Below are positions 28,967-41,449 of a stretch of DNA of 64,000 nucleotides, piece by piece (position 1 is the first letter of the stretch; each line of letters opens with the position of its first letter). A program made the translations under genes and the position numbers. The stretch lies in contig CM067534.1 of assembly GCA_034509925.1 (NCBI GenBank), positions 3,244,001-3,308,000 on the forward strand, written 5' to 3'. Below the pieces are notes generated by a model. That model made no database searches, was not told where the DNA came from, and was given only the letters and a program-made list of their open reading frames with translations. This stretch comes from Hirudinaria manillensis. Its lineage: Eukaryota > Annelida > Clitellata > Hirudinida > Hirudinidae.

Positions 28967-30964
28967 GGAAACTACGGAGTTGAAGACGATACAATTACAG
29001 TTCAATTATAATTAACTATTTCATTGTGTAAATACTATGTTTCTCTACTTATTATCATATTGAAAAGAAATGAATTGCAGCGTAATTTATTGAAACGTAA
29101 GACTCATCTGGAACCGTCATTTTATGAGTTAAATATGCACCATTTCTCGGAATAAATCAAGGATAATTTCTGCCAAAATTAGTTAGCATTCGTCCAAGAA
29201 ATCTAAAGCGAAAGTCGTCACCGGCACCGGTGTCCCAAGAAAGAGATATAATGCAATATTTGTCGAATGCAAGAAATAATTTCGGGCACAATGTCATGGA
29301 TGCGCCGGCATGTTTTCTTCGAGCGAAAAAGAAGAAAAACAGCGAACTAAAAACTTGACGCAGGATTATAAAGCGTTCCAGAGTACTGAGTCCTATGGTA
29401 CAATCTTGCAGACAAAAGCCCACAGTCGTCTATGCATTAAGCCATTCTTTCTGACACAAAGGCGACTATAATGCACCCGATTGTCAGGATGTATAAAGCA
29501 AAGGGCCGATACAATTGGAATCATTAGACACGAAATTATTTCTAATTTTCTTCCGATGTCCCCGCGGCGCGATGTATGCCTGGCTCTTCGGTCACATGCG
29601 AGTTGAGTCCTCGACTCCTGATGCCGTTCTACCGCCGTGCGACTGCCGTGCGATTGCCGTGCGACTGCCGAGCCAGTGCCGAACGGACGGACGGACGGAT
29701 CGAGCGGACGGACGGAAACAATTCCGTCAATGCTTGGAAATCCTGACTCTCGGGATTCGAAGTTAAAGTTAATCCGAGAACATTTGTTTTAATCCCACTG
29801 CAGACAGATGCTACCACTTGTCAACTCAGTTGTCAGTTGCTTTAAAAAAGTCTTTCCAAGGTTTAATTGGATGTGTACTTCGAGACCTCGTGGAGATAGA
29901 CAGACGGAGAAGAGGAAGGAGTTGTCTAAGAGATGGTGACGTTGTCTCAATGGCAAGTTGCAACGCATCGATGTCCATAGCTTCTAGGGGTGACACGTCC
30001 AACCATCATTATAGCCGTCGTCATCGTCATCATCGTCTTTCTCGTCGCTATCATCATCATCATCGTCGTCGTCGTCGTCGTCATCATCCTGGAGACATGA
30101 ATTAATGAGTTCGAAACCATAACATCATCTACTAAAACTCTTGCATCCTGTCGCTAAGTTTAATGATTCGACAAGGATTCTTTTTTTTTTTTTAAATATT
30201 TTAAAATTTATTTAAAATTTATTTCAGATTTTCTTATTAAGTGCAAGAAATTGTTGGTTCTCACCATAACTTCTATCTTGACCGGCAAGGAAACGACGAC
30301 GAAGAGTCTGCCATGAAATGCCATCGGATGAATCAAGCCGAGACCAGGACTCGAACTCATTTCGTGAGGACCGAATGTTGAAAGCAACTTTCACAAGGCG
30401 TCTCCGTGCAAAGAATTGGCTCGTTATATAGTCAACTCTCTCCGCATTAGGCACAATCTTACCTTGTTTTGACTTGTTGTTTGTTGTCGGTGTTGTTGCT
30501 AATGCTGCAGTTGTTGCTGTTGTTGTTGATAATAAGGTTATCGTTAGTTGTTGTTGTTGTTGTTGTTGTTGTTGCTGTTGGGTCTATGTTGTTCCTAGAC
30601 GAAATCTCAGGAGAAGGAATGGAACTCCCTCGAAGGACTCAAATGAATAAAAATTATTAAGGAACGCATCTCTATTAATCGAAGTCGGACCACATCGATC
30701 CTCTATTTATGATGTCAGGTGTAGGTATAATGATGACGACGACGACGGCGATGATGATGACGACGATGACGGTGATGACGATGACGACGATAATGGCGAT
30801 GATGGTAGTTATTGGGGATTGAGACGTTGAAGTGTTGATTCACAAGTTTTCTTTTGGTGACACCGTTGTCCTTGGCAACCGAGGGTGAAATCGAAAAAAC
30901 AATTTTATTAAAATAATAAATTAAAAAATAATATAAAAAAGGAACAATTTAAGAATTCTTCTAG

Positions 30965-31018
<54 letters not shown>

Positions 31019-31332
31019 ATGTCCAGAATGTAAATAAATAAATATGTAAATAAATATATATATATTTTTTAAATGGACCTGAATCAATCGAATTAACTTT
31101 TTTTAAATACCAATTATAATAAACAATATCTATTTACCAAAGAGTTACTTATTAAATATTTTAAACATAAAAAATCAAAATAATTTAAAACGGTATCTAT
31201 TTAGTTCTAATTACCTGATTAATTTCCAAATAATTAGTTAATAATTTCTTCTGTCAATTGGTTTACAAACGTTCCCGGTGAAAGATTAAAATAAAATTAA
31301 TTAGAATTTCATTTCAAAGAATTAAAAAGAGC
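28967..31332. other. Spacer rich in simple repeats
   Basis: No gene is supported. The interval holds a short tandem of CGTGCGACTGC-type units (about 29634-29672) and GGAC units (about 29682-29716), a CAT/CGT triplet array (about 30005-30090), a TTG array (about 30545-30575), a GAC/GAT array (about 30730-30805) and an AT dinucleotide array. A B-box-like motif on the minus strand at 30347-30358 might mark a tRNA-derived SINE fragment. Confidence 0.45.
30967..31014 (+). repeat. AT dinucleotide microsatellite
   Basis: An uninterrupted ATAT run of nearly 50 bases. It is self-complementary and could extrude as a cruciform. Confidence 0.95.
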
Positions 31333-31830
31333 TCAGATTTCGGAAAAATCATTCCCTACAAGCACGGAGTCGTGATGGAAATCGTTGGCAGATTTCAGGC
31401 TCGTAATTTCAAGATGATGTTCGGTTGCAGAGAAGGATGACCACGTATTTTCCAGCTGTGACGACTGCCAATTCCACTCATACGCGCCGGAATGACGGTG
31501 ATCACGTGGCTCTGACATCATCGTCGTCGTCGTCGTCGTCGTCGTAGTAGTAGGCTCACTGATAAGTGAAAGGAGAGAGCGTTTGGTGGCAAGGAGGTGG
31601 CACATAAAAGAAGATTCAGATGGAATGCCGAGAGCGAAACGGCCTGGCAAAGGGGATGGACGCCGAGTTATGTACTTCGTGTTTGTCTTGGGGCTTATTG
31701 GTCTAGCCTCGGCTGCCAAATTGACATATCTTGTTATCGATACACAGCACTGTGATTTGATTTCCAGCGCCATCCGTGAATTGAAAGAGGACACGCAATC
31801 GTGCAATAATAATGACTTATATGAAGCCAC
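31333..31830 (-). CDS. Candidate reading frame of unknown function
   Basis: An uninterrupted 165-codon frame, unusual for this AT-rich spacer. The C-terminal part (SGAYEWNWQSSQLENTW and onward to GNDFSEI) has a protein-like composition, and a run of Thr is encoded by a GTC array in the middle. I do not recognise it. On the opposite strand the same DNA carries a 115-codon frame (31583-31930) with a signal-peptide-like start (MYFVFVLGLIGLASAA). At most one is likely real. It could also be a terminal exon of a gene whose other exons I cannot see. Confidence 0.25.
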   Translation of the reverse strand: MASYKSLLLHDCVSSFNSRMALEIKSQCCVSITRYVNLAAEARPISPKTNTKYITRRPSPLPGRFALGIPSESSFMCHLLATKRSLLSLISEPTTTTTTTTTTMMSEPRDHRHSGAYEWNWQSSQLENTWSSFSATEHHLEITSLKSANDFHHDSVLVGNDFSEI

Positions 31831-34800
31831 TCGTCAGGCCTTACCCCGACCTCTGCTGGACCGGCGCGGGTACGCACGCGCCCCTGCTGCGGCCGAACGT
31901 GAGAAAGTAATTAACGCGTTGCCATGGTAACGATCGTAGTAACGGCTTGTTTATTAATTGCCTGGTTGTTGTTATTATTATTATTGTTATTATTTAATAA
32001 ATTAAATGGATGCAGACGCTCCGAGGAATTCTTCGATTTGTGGCGCAACTGCACGTGAGGTGGAAATGTTTAAGTTTAATGACGACTGTCCATCTAAATG
32101 CATCCTGATGGGTGGAATTAGTTAAAATCCTTTTTGATTTTGACAATTAGATTCGCTCCGTGACAATGGAGGTTAAGGTTACTATCGGTAGGTTAACTTT
32201 TAATCGCTCGATAAGTTCACTATTTACGTCCATTGAGGACGTTGTTTATGATGATTTTCTTTCTGACCGAGATTCGATGATGACGAGATTTTGAAAAGAT
32301 GAAAGGAATGTGACCGACAACATGACGTCTCCATTGAAATGGAATGCTCCGCGGATGTCGTCACGGCAGGGTTGAGCCAGAGCGGAAGTTGTAGCTCTTT
32401 ATGGACGGCGGCACTAAAATCAATCGCAACTTCCGTCGCGTTCCAAGCCGAACTCAATCAATCCGCGATCGACCTTCCATCGATTGCAATCGATCCACTC
32501 GCCCGGAAAACCAAGGCCTTCGCCTGGCGTACATTTTCCACCGCAACATCAATCGTCAGACACGGCGTCTCACGGACGCAACGGAGCGGAAACACCTGGA
32601 TTGAGATGGAGTTGTAAAAGACGAGATTCAACTCTGTCATCCACTCGAGCACGTACCGGAGGAACGGTGCCATTAAAACAAACATGACTGATGCAGTGAA
32701 AAAAACATCGATCGACGAGAAACAAAAAGGATGGCGTGATCGCAGTTAATTCATAACTTAGGGACTACTTTTTTTATTCATATTTTTCGGTTTTTTTTTT
32801 TACCAATAATTCAAGAATTATGTAGGTCCTGTCAGAGTCGGCCATGTTTTGAGTTAATTAGTCGTACCGATTATGAATACTTCGAGGCAGGAATTCTTCA
32901 AACAATGCAACGATTTCGGTTTGCAAAAAATCTTGAATTCTTTTTTCTCCCTTTTTGTTGGAATCGCCGCTGAACTTCAGACGACCAACGGAAAACAATA
33001 TTCAACTGGAGACAAAACAACAACGTCGTCGTCCTCCTCGTCATTACCAAACCGAACATAATGGCCTGAAACAAAGGAGCTGGAAAATGAAAAGACTTCC
33101 AGTACAAAATTCACAACTTATTTTTGAAAAACAAGTAGGAGAAGTAAGAATTGCACGAGAAAGAAATGTAAATTATTCGACCAGATTTCCATTAATTACC
33201 AGAATTCATCATTCCTTCGCAAAACTATCGTCTTCTCTCTTCTGCGAATATTTTCTCCAATTGAAAAATAAATCTTAAATGATGTCTGTGTTGACCTGCG
33301 CTTTGGAGATCTTATTTATTAACTTTTCACGTGCTCCACAAACGCTGAATTCTAAGCCGAGCTGTTCGAAAGGCCCTGAGTTCAAGACCCAGCTTAAGCA
33401 AAGTTTCGGTCGATAAATATTATATTCCTAAATTGTAAAGTACTTTCTGACATGAATTATTTCACAATTATTTCAAGGTTTTCCAATAATTTCCGTCAAT
33501 TGTGGAAAAAAAGTTGTGGGGGGGAAACATAGTAAAGAATAACAAGCATAATGTCACGTCAAAATCAAGAATCTGTGGGCAAATTGTTGGAGACATGACA
33601 TTTTGAGAAATTTAAGGAATACCTTGGAGATACTTAGACGTCTACTCAACGTTCAACAATAGACTTTATTGGTTTTAACCGAAACTTTTGCTTTAAAAGC
33701 ACAATATTTCAAATCGCTATTTGTACATTGAACGATTATATACATATATCAGTAATAGGGTCATTATTAGTTAAATTATAACCACAATTTACAATAAAAT
33801 AGACTCAGTTCATTAGTTAGTAAAGCGTTTTAGAAATATTTTACACGAATTAAAACTATTAAATTGTGATTCGGACGAAAATCAGCTATTATTATTATTA
33901 TTACTATTATTATTATTATTATTATTATAAAAAGCATAATATTGAGACAAAAACTTTAGTTCAACTTTGAATAATTGACAATGACGTCGACATTTTAAAA
34001 TTCGTTAAAAAACGGATTTAACTTGATTTATTTTCTGGCAAATCCATGAAATTTGTAATTTAAACATTGGGCCACGAACTAAAATATTATAATGAGTTTC
34101 AGCTCGTTATTATTTATGTTATTCTCAGATATTTTATTTTTTAAAGCAGGGCTTTTACAAGAGTCATGCCTCTTAAACTTAATTGCAAATCAATGAAGTG
34201 CTTTGTCCAATTTTGTTTCATGTTTTTGGCTCAGAAATTTGTCAACCACGTTTGTAAATACTTTTAAATACTTTGTCGGGTAATTGGAACTTCAAGTTCA
34301 GAGAACAAACCTTCGAATAATATCGCTTTAATACAGGACAACTGACAGGATGAAATGCTTAATTTAAAAAAAAATGAAGCATAGAGTTTTTGGGTCGGAA
34401 AATTATAAAAGTATTGATTTTGTTAACGTTTAATTTGAATAATTTTTGTTTTATCTTTATTGAGCCCTGGCGACATCTTGTAAATTTAGAAATTTCTCTA
34501 GATTGTCACAGTTTTTTCTTAGTGTCGTAATAGGAGAATCTCTTCCTATTCAGCCTAGGCAAAACTTTGCTAAGAAGTTGATCTGTAGGTCAATTGCGAG
34601 GTCAAATTCAATTGGCGGGTGAAATAAGATATTGATACTGATAACACAGTTAAACAAACAGATATGCCATTTCACGACCACGTGTCATCAGAAACACCCC
34701 GTGACGCCTAAAATTTGATATGGTTGGATAAGGGACGAAATAATATTTCGAGTAGCAGTTTGCAAAAATTCAATTTTGTTCAGTATTCCTATGTATTATA

Positions 34801-35476
34801 TTTCCATACATTGCTAAAAATTTCTCCAAAACGTTAGAAAACCTCAAACGGGTGATCCACGAAAGAGTTTAAAGCATATATTTGGAAATTTATCAAAAAT
34901 AGCAGTTTATTTTCTCATAAAGTTTATGGAGTCCGGTTTTTGCAGTCTTTCTTATAATCCAAAAAGCCCGATTTGAATTTTAGTTAAAAGTAAACGAACA
35001 AAATTGACTTGTACTCATTTTATGTGGATTCCCACCACAAGATTCGTCATTGATAATCTAGAGAATGTTGGTGTCTTCTTGATACTTTCAGTCGATGTGT
35101 TTCGAAAACAAAGTAACCACTAAATAATAATGGGCCGAATTTTTGATGTTTGGCAGAATTTAAAATAATTAATTTTAGTTTAATGGTCTGCTACGTTAAA
35201 CTGGCAAGCTTTTTTCTTCGTTTTTTCACGAGCAAGTCCGGGCAGCGAATCATGCTATTCCCAGTAGTGTAGCTAGGGAGAGATGCTGTGGATGCATCCT
35301 GCAATTGAGTCATTGTTTATTCTATCATCTTCGTTGTGGAGTTTTGCGCTCAGTCGGGAATTAACTCGTTAACAAAGTTATTTTTGTAAGTGAGCGTTTT
35401 ACTAAAGAAAAAAAAAACTTAATCACTTCACGAGCAGATTCCAGGGTACAGAATTTGGACAAACTCTGAAGTTCTA
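31831..35476. other. Spacer upstream of the glycosyltransferase
   Basis: Mostly AT-rich. A GC-richer block at about 32224-32690 is open on the minus strand except for one TGA at 32458-32460 and has no recognisable similarity. A B-box-like motif lies at 33378-33388. An ATT array lies at about 33890-33930. From 33.9 to 35.4 kb I see nothing apart from the presumed promoter and 5' untranslated region of the next gene. Confidence 0.4.
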
Positions 35477-37291
35477 ATGGTAGCCAAAAAGCAAAAGGTA
35501 TTCACTGGAAACAACCAGAGAAATTCGAAGACATTTATAATTGCCTGCTTCTCGTTGCTGTCATTTTACGTCGTTTATGAGATTTCCTCAAATATCACCA
35601 TACCTGAAATTTTCGGCAGGTGCCCTGACAAAAGATTTGTCGAGGCACTGGCGAAACACGCCAGTCCGGACCGATATATAGTCCTCGCACTTGTTGATTC
35701 GTCGTTTACAGATATGGCCATCAACCTCTTTAAAATGAGCTTCCAGCCCAATGCCATTGACAATTTCCTTTTTGTTGGAGCTAACAGAAAGTCTTGTGAA
35801 ATTCTTGGCAACAAGTCTCTGCCTTGCTACCAGTACACAGAAGATGAAGCTGCTTCTGTGGCCAGTACATACAAGAGTCCAGATTTCATAAGGAAAATGA
35901 ATATCAGGACAGAGATGATTCTTGATGCATTAGCAGCCGGTTTCAATGTCGTTCATACAGATCTAGATGTGGTGTTTTTCAAAAATCCTCTTACAGAATT
36001 AAAAGTTAGTGGCATTAAATAGTTAAAGAAATTTTCCAGGTGATTGTATTATTACATTATTTTGAAATAACATCTGACGTGTAAATAGGAAAAACAGTAT
36101 CTAAACAAATACATTTCAAAACTAGGTGATCATGGAAAAGTCAGACATTGCAGCTCTTTGGGACAGTGTGGCATACAATGCTGGATTCATTATCATTAAG
36201 CCAACTTGGTATTCTAAGAAAATCTATCAAAATGTAAAATCAATAACAGACTACTCTTCAAAAACTGATGACCAGTCTGCTCTGAATACAGCACTATCAA
36301 AGATGAGTAGAATCTACAAGGCATTTAAAGTTTCAAAATTGGATCCATCCAGGTAAAACTTGTCACTGGTATCATTGCACAATAGAAATATTGAATAGTT
36401 TTTCAACTATTAACTGGCAAACATTACTCACATTGCAGATATCTTTGTGGATTACGGTACTTTGAAGAAGGAAAAAGATTTTTCCCAAGACGTTGTGATG
36501 AGTGCAGTGTAGTGCACAACAATTGGATAGTTTCCAAAGAGGCCAAAATCTACAGGTTCAAGGAGCACTTAATGTGGATGTACGACAAAGATGGCTACTA
36601 TTCCAATGAGACAACAAACTACATGACATATTCCAATCCTATCATTTGGCCGACAGACAAGATCGGAGACGTCGAAGAATTGGGGGCCCTGAAAGGGGCC
36701 TTAGCACTGAGTCGGATGTTGAATAGGAAGCTAATACTTCCCAGATTCCACTGTCCTCTTCCTCTTAGCAAGTCGTTGAAAAAATCGAATGCTTTTCAAA
36801 GTTTGGTCTTGAAAAATCTCTCTAAAAGTTATAATTTGAAGCCGAGAATGCAGTTTCAAGAATGTCCGCTAAACAGTTTGCTCAACATTTCGGCATTCGA
36901 CAAGCACTTCGGCAGGGATTATAGAGAGAATTCATTCTTGAAACATCCACTAGTGCCAGACGAGGTGAAGCAAAACAGGTCCAAAGAAATAGTCATCATA
37001 ACCATAGTCAATGCTGGTCTTTTCCAGCAAAAATCACAGCCCACCGTCAGTTCTGCAGATCCGGCAGCAAACCTTACCGGTGTCGAGAACGTAGAATTGA
37101 TTGATATGACTTCGAAACAAATTGTCAACGAAGATGATGTCAAGAATGCATTGACCTCGTTTACTGAAAAGGTATTGGTCTTCAGATCTCTATACAGACT
37201 TTTGCCAAAATTTTCCCAAGCATCTGAACAAGAGCGGTTCCAAGAAGACATCAAAGCAGCCTTTAAGCGTTTAAAATACCAGCAGCTCTAA
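35477..37291 (+). CDS. Golgi-type glycosyltransferase with nucleotide-diphospho-sugar transferase domain (PF03407-like)
   Basis: Three exons (35477-36004, 36126-36352, 36439-37291) give 1608 bases, 535 residues. A short basic cytoplasmic end precedes one hydrophobic segment (about residues 18-37), the type II topology of Golgi transferases. The catalytic domain contains HTDLDVVFFKNP (DxD at about 161-163), the metal/nucleotide-sugar site, then YNAGFIII, a DDQSALN segment and VVHNNWIV, all typical of PF03407 enzymes such as plant xylosyl- and arabinosyltransferases. A C-terminal extension of about 200 residues begins near GALALSRMLNRKLILPRFHC, a motif shared by some animal and algal members. 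Donor and acceptor sugars cannot be inferred. The start is the first Met before the membrane segment. It converges on tepsin, 213 bases away stop to stop. Confidence 0.8.
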
Positions 37292-37371
37292 TGCAGAAGA
37301 CGTGCCAAATCTTGTTAGGAGATACATTCTTTGTTGTGATATCATCAGTATTTTGCTAAATCGTCTCATGT

Positions 37372-37377
37372 TTTATT
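37372..37377 (-). terminator. Candidate polyadenylation signal of tepsin
   Basis: AATAAA on the minus strand, about 130 bases after the tepsin stop codon. It lies inside the apparent 3' untranslated region of the convergent glycosyltransferase. Confidence 0.45.
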
Positions 37378-37429
37378 TCAAAGTCTTACTTTTCAATAAT
37401 CTTCACACGTGCACACACTTCTAGCGACA

Positions 37430-37435
37430 AATAAA
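37430..37435 (+). terminator. Candidate polyadenylation signal of the glycosyltransferase
   Basis: AATAAA about 140 bases after the glycosyltransferase stop codon. It lies beyond the corresponding tepsin signal, so the two 3' ends would overlap. Confidence 0.5.
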
Positions 37436-37504
37436 TACATCAACCCACACCGAACGAAAGAAAGTCCTTTGCCATTTACCGTTCAATAACGATCGATTCT
37501 TTAA

Positions 37505-40473
37505 TCATTTCATTTGATTGCTTTGAGTTAAATATGTCAGTGTGATTAAGATCTGAAAGAAGCAAAATCGTGCAGTTATAATGTTATAATAATGACCCAT
37601 TGTTGCTACCCACCTTCCTCGCTTTTATTGTGACAGCAGAATTTATGCTAGTCTGACAAAGTGCAGAGAGTTTATGAAATAGGTTTTCATATAAATCTTC
37701 AGCATCTGCTATACCATATCTATGCATGGCTTCTATTATGATCAAATATTCCTAAAAGTTAAAAATTCAAAATCATTTAATACTTTTGTTATATCAGAAC
37801 CAAAATCATCTCACAAGTAAATCCCCATTGTTTTCTTCCAAACCATCAGCTAATAACTGAATTATCTTGCTTAGATCTGATTGTTTACACCTAAAAGTGT
37901 AGCAGAATGTATTATAAAAGCTTTATATTTTGCATGAACTGAAATGGCAAGTCAAAATACTCCTCAAAATGTTTGCTTACTTTTGCATGAATTTTTGATT
38001 AGCTTTGAAAATGGATTTTTTCGAATCTTGCACGAATTGGTGTACGATGCCTTTTTCATCATTTGTCTCGTCATCTCTCTCAATGAACTTATCTCCGGGA
38101 CTTAATAGCAATGATAACAGTCGTGTGAATATTGATGCTCTTTTTACTTTCAAAGCATTTCAAATTCAAAATCCTAGGCTACAAACCTGTCTGAGTTACC
38201 TTCAACAATTTGTTCCTTATTATTATTATTATTGGATTTGTTGTCACATGCTTCTGCAGATTGAAATTGATCAATCACTTTTAGTGATCAAATCATGTCT
38301 GATTTCAAGCATCTTATAAAGCCAATTTTGAATTTGTGGAAAAAAAATGTGGAAATGAGTAACCTGTGCTCATCAGTCGTACACCACTGGTTTCATAGAA
38401 ATCTCTCTTGGATGAAAAACTCAACTCTGACACTTTTTCTGCAAAGTCAGAGACTTTCTGGAAGATTGCATTTGACAATGATTCTGTCGAACATTAGTTA
38501 AATTCACATTTAGTTAGTGTGTTTTTAGTTAACATGACTTTTGAGGTCATGCTAGTGAAGTAGATACCTTTGCACTTGACTGAACTTCCAAAGCCCACCA
38601 TCTTATTGGATGAATATGGACCCATGCCAGTCAAAGCTTAAGGAAAAGAAAGGGTAATTCAAAGCCTAAAGAAAGTAAACATAACCAGTTAATCTACCTT
38701 GTGGGACTTCCAGGTGACTATTTTCATCATCCTTGTCATCATCATGGAAAGCATAAAGCAATTCCAGAAGCTCCTTCGTGGAATCATTTGGATTAATTAT
38801 TTCCAAAATACATTGAAAAATTTCCATCTTGATGATCTTACATTGGCTTCCTTTCTGGCCTGAGAGCATCTCAACGATTCATCGAGCGACATCAATATTC
38901 CTCCGAATTCTAAGAAACGTTAATTTTTTTTTATTATTGCTGGTCGGATAATATGCAACTAAAAGCACACTTGGAATGTATTCTTTGAAAAGCAAAGCAC
39001 ATTTATGTAAATAATACTCACTGGAGGTTTCTGAGATTTCATTGGATTTTTTCCTAAGAATTTTCTTGAAGTTCATGTGTCCTTTAAGCACCAGGTGCTT
39101 CATTATTTTCAAAGTCTTAATGAATGAATTAATTATTTCATTTATACCAAAATATTTTACAGAATGAATTTTACTTTGCAAATGCAAATATTTACTTTCA
39201 GTTTGACGGAGCACGAATTTAGTTTCAATCTTCCGTTAAGCCACAATATAATGTCCTGGCAAACTATTTCATTATCATATGTCAGCTCTGCAACCAACCA
39301 GATAGCTTTAATTTCATGATTTACTGACTAATTACTCAGTATTATTCGATAATCTGATTCATGACTTAGTCCACTTTGTGTGTATCATGTGTTCATTCAA
39401 AGCTTCCTAATTTACCTAATAAATTATCGAAAACGAATCAGGCATTGCTTCAGGAAAGCATCTTACTATTAATTTCATTAAGTAGGTGTCCAGGTGTTGG
39501 TTCACTGTCATCTGAGGTAGCCTTGGTCAACAAGGGAATCTAGGTTAATTTAAATTGATTCATTTTGCATAGCTCATGAGTTCAAGTTTAAAACAACAGA
39601 ATGTTTATGTAAGGGCTATGCAAGGGCACTTGAGTTGCTTCTAAAACATCTTACAGAATAAAACTCTCTTCTAACTTGCAGCATGCATGCTCAGAGAATG
39701 CTTATTAAAATATTGTAATTTCTGGTCATGTCTCTTACTAAATGAAGGTCACACTTTTGGTTACACTTATGGTTATAAAAAGAAATAAGAACAAGTTCAA
39801 ACTGACACATCAATTGCCATTAGAATATCAACAGAAGTGTCAGTAACTGAATTTACAAAAGTAAAAATTGCAACTCTGATCCAAGCGTTATTCAAAAATA
39901 AATGTTAAATGCAAGAATCAGAATAATAGACTCCTTGGAAATGCAAGATCTATCCCCTCTGACTAATGTCCAATCACAGTTCTAATTTGTCTGTTGAACA
40001 TGAACTGACTACATTAACAGATTGCATAGAGCTCTATATTTTTCAAATAATTCAAGTAACATTCTATATTCTTTAAGATTAATTCTATAAATAATTCCAT
40101 TGCTATGAGTCTAATCTGAAGTTGCATTGCAGCTGTAACATCCTTCAATCATCCAACATTGGAATGTGAACAAATCCACAAACCAAAAACGATAATCATC
40201 ATCAAATATATTTATGAGGACTACTTATTTGCAGAAATTTACCATGGAGTTTATTGTTTAAATGAAGTCTCCGGGTTACAAAATATGATCGTGATTGGAA
40301 TCATCATAAACAATGTCAATCCATTATTTACTATTTTATTCAATGTGGCTCTGAGTTTTGCAACTTTGATAAGCGACTTATTTGACTAATTGGATTAATG
40401 ATCCAAATGATAACTTTCTTACCTTCCCTAGAAAAGAAGTTCTAATCAGCAATTCTGAACCGAATGAACTCAT
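37505..40473 (-). CDS. TEPSIN homolog: Tepsin, ENTH/VHS-like AP-4 accessory protein
   Basis: Adaptor accessory protein that acts with AP-4 at the trans-Golgi network in vertebrates. Thirteen small exons, mostly too short to be seen as open frames, join in phase: 40423-40473, 39467-39539, 39196-39287, 39022-39115, 38842-38909, 38698-38773, 38568-38636, 38364-38483, 38200-38253, 37981-38146, 37815-37890, 37614-37751 and 37505-37552. The product is about 374 residues. The ENTH domain reads LLTKATSDDSEPTPGHLLNEI, then the segment LKTLKIMKHLVLKGHMNF, matching human tepsin exon for exon. GMGPYSSNKMVGFG equals the conserved glycine-rich stretch after the ENTH domain. The last exons encode the VHS-like helical domain. 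The human C-terminal AP-4-binding motifs are not present in this model. The exon at 38146 could instead start at 38137. Confidence 0.83.
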
Positions 40474-40687
40474 GACTAAAATAAACCTACACGCAAACTT
40501 TAACGACTCCAAGCCCAGTGTTTACAAATTAACCGATCGAGGGTCTGGTTTACCTGTAGACTGAAACACAACAAAACTTCAAACTAAAAGTTAAAATTGC
40601 CAAAAATCGGTTCTCAGATTGCTTTTCTTGGTTAAAGTTTTATTTTCTCTATATTTAAAACATCATCTTTGTTCTTAATAAATTAAT

Positions 40688-41445
40688 GCCGTCTGCAACT
40701 GAACAGCGGACTTCCCCGCCCAGACGTGCCTCGGTGCTTCCTTCCAGCCCTGTCTCCATCTGATCTGATGTAATCTACCCCGTACTTCCCGTCCGCAACC
40801 TGGGGATCTGGCTGGATTCAGACTGCTCCAATATCTCCCGTTCTTGCTTTGCGTCCCTCAGGGAGATTTGCAGCATTGTCTCTCTTCTCTCCTTCGAGGT
40901 CAGGAAGAGCATCATCACAGTCCTGATCCTCTCCAGGATTGATGACGGAAATGCTACGCTTGCGGGTCTCCCGTCCTGCCACCTGGAGCAGCTGCAGAGA
41001 GTTATCAACTCGGCAGCCAAGCTCATCTTCAACGAGAGAAAGTACGACCATGTGTCGCCGCTCCTCAACTTCACTGGTTGAGCATTCACCAGCGCATCGA
41101 CTACAAGATCGCCACGCTGGTTTTCAAATCTCTCCTGGGCTGCTCACCGTCCTACCTGCCAGTCACCCGAAGCGCGCATCTCCGGGACAGAAGCTGCCTC
41201 AGGTCCACATCCAGAGGCTCCCTCTTGTGCCCACACGCGCTACGCCCGACGGCAGGTCCATCGACGTCATTGGCCCCATGACATGGAACATGTATTAGAT
41301 GCTAGATTAGATCCAGCAGTGACGACCTCAGACCCAGCCGGCTTCCACTTCGCCCTGAAGACCTTCCTCTTCAGGGAAAGTCACCCTCACTCCCCTCAGT
41401 GGCTTGAAGCCCAACGGACACATGCCACTCTAACGAACCGAATCA
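40688..41445 (+). mobile_element. LINE 3' end (CR1/L2/jockey-like reverse transcriptase remnant)
   Basis: A GC-rich block in an AT-rich setting translates, with one frame change near 41086, to the C-terminal region of a non-LTR reverse transcriptase: VRNLGIWLDSD, then LAGLPSCHLEQLQRVINSAAKLI, ERKYDHVSPLLNFHWLSIHQR, and IDYKIATLVFKSLLGCSPSYL. The closing FHFALKTFLFRE matches the FKSALKTYLF end of such ORFs. It is truncated at the 5' end, which is usual. The LTR element that follows is inserted at its 3' end. It lies between tepsin (-) and COQ4 (-). Confidence 0.75.
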
Positions 41446-41449
41446 CTAT

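Noticed and set aside
40775..41089. Minus-strand frames in the LINE remnant
   Set aside because: The plus strand clearly encodes reverse-transcriptase C-terminal motifs, so these are antisense shadows.
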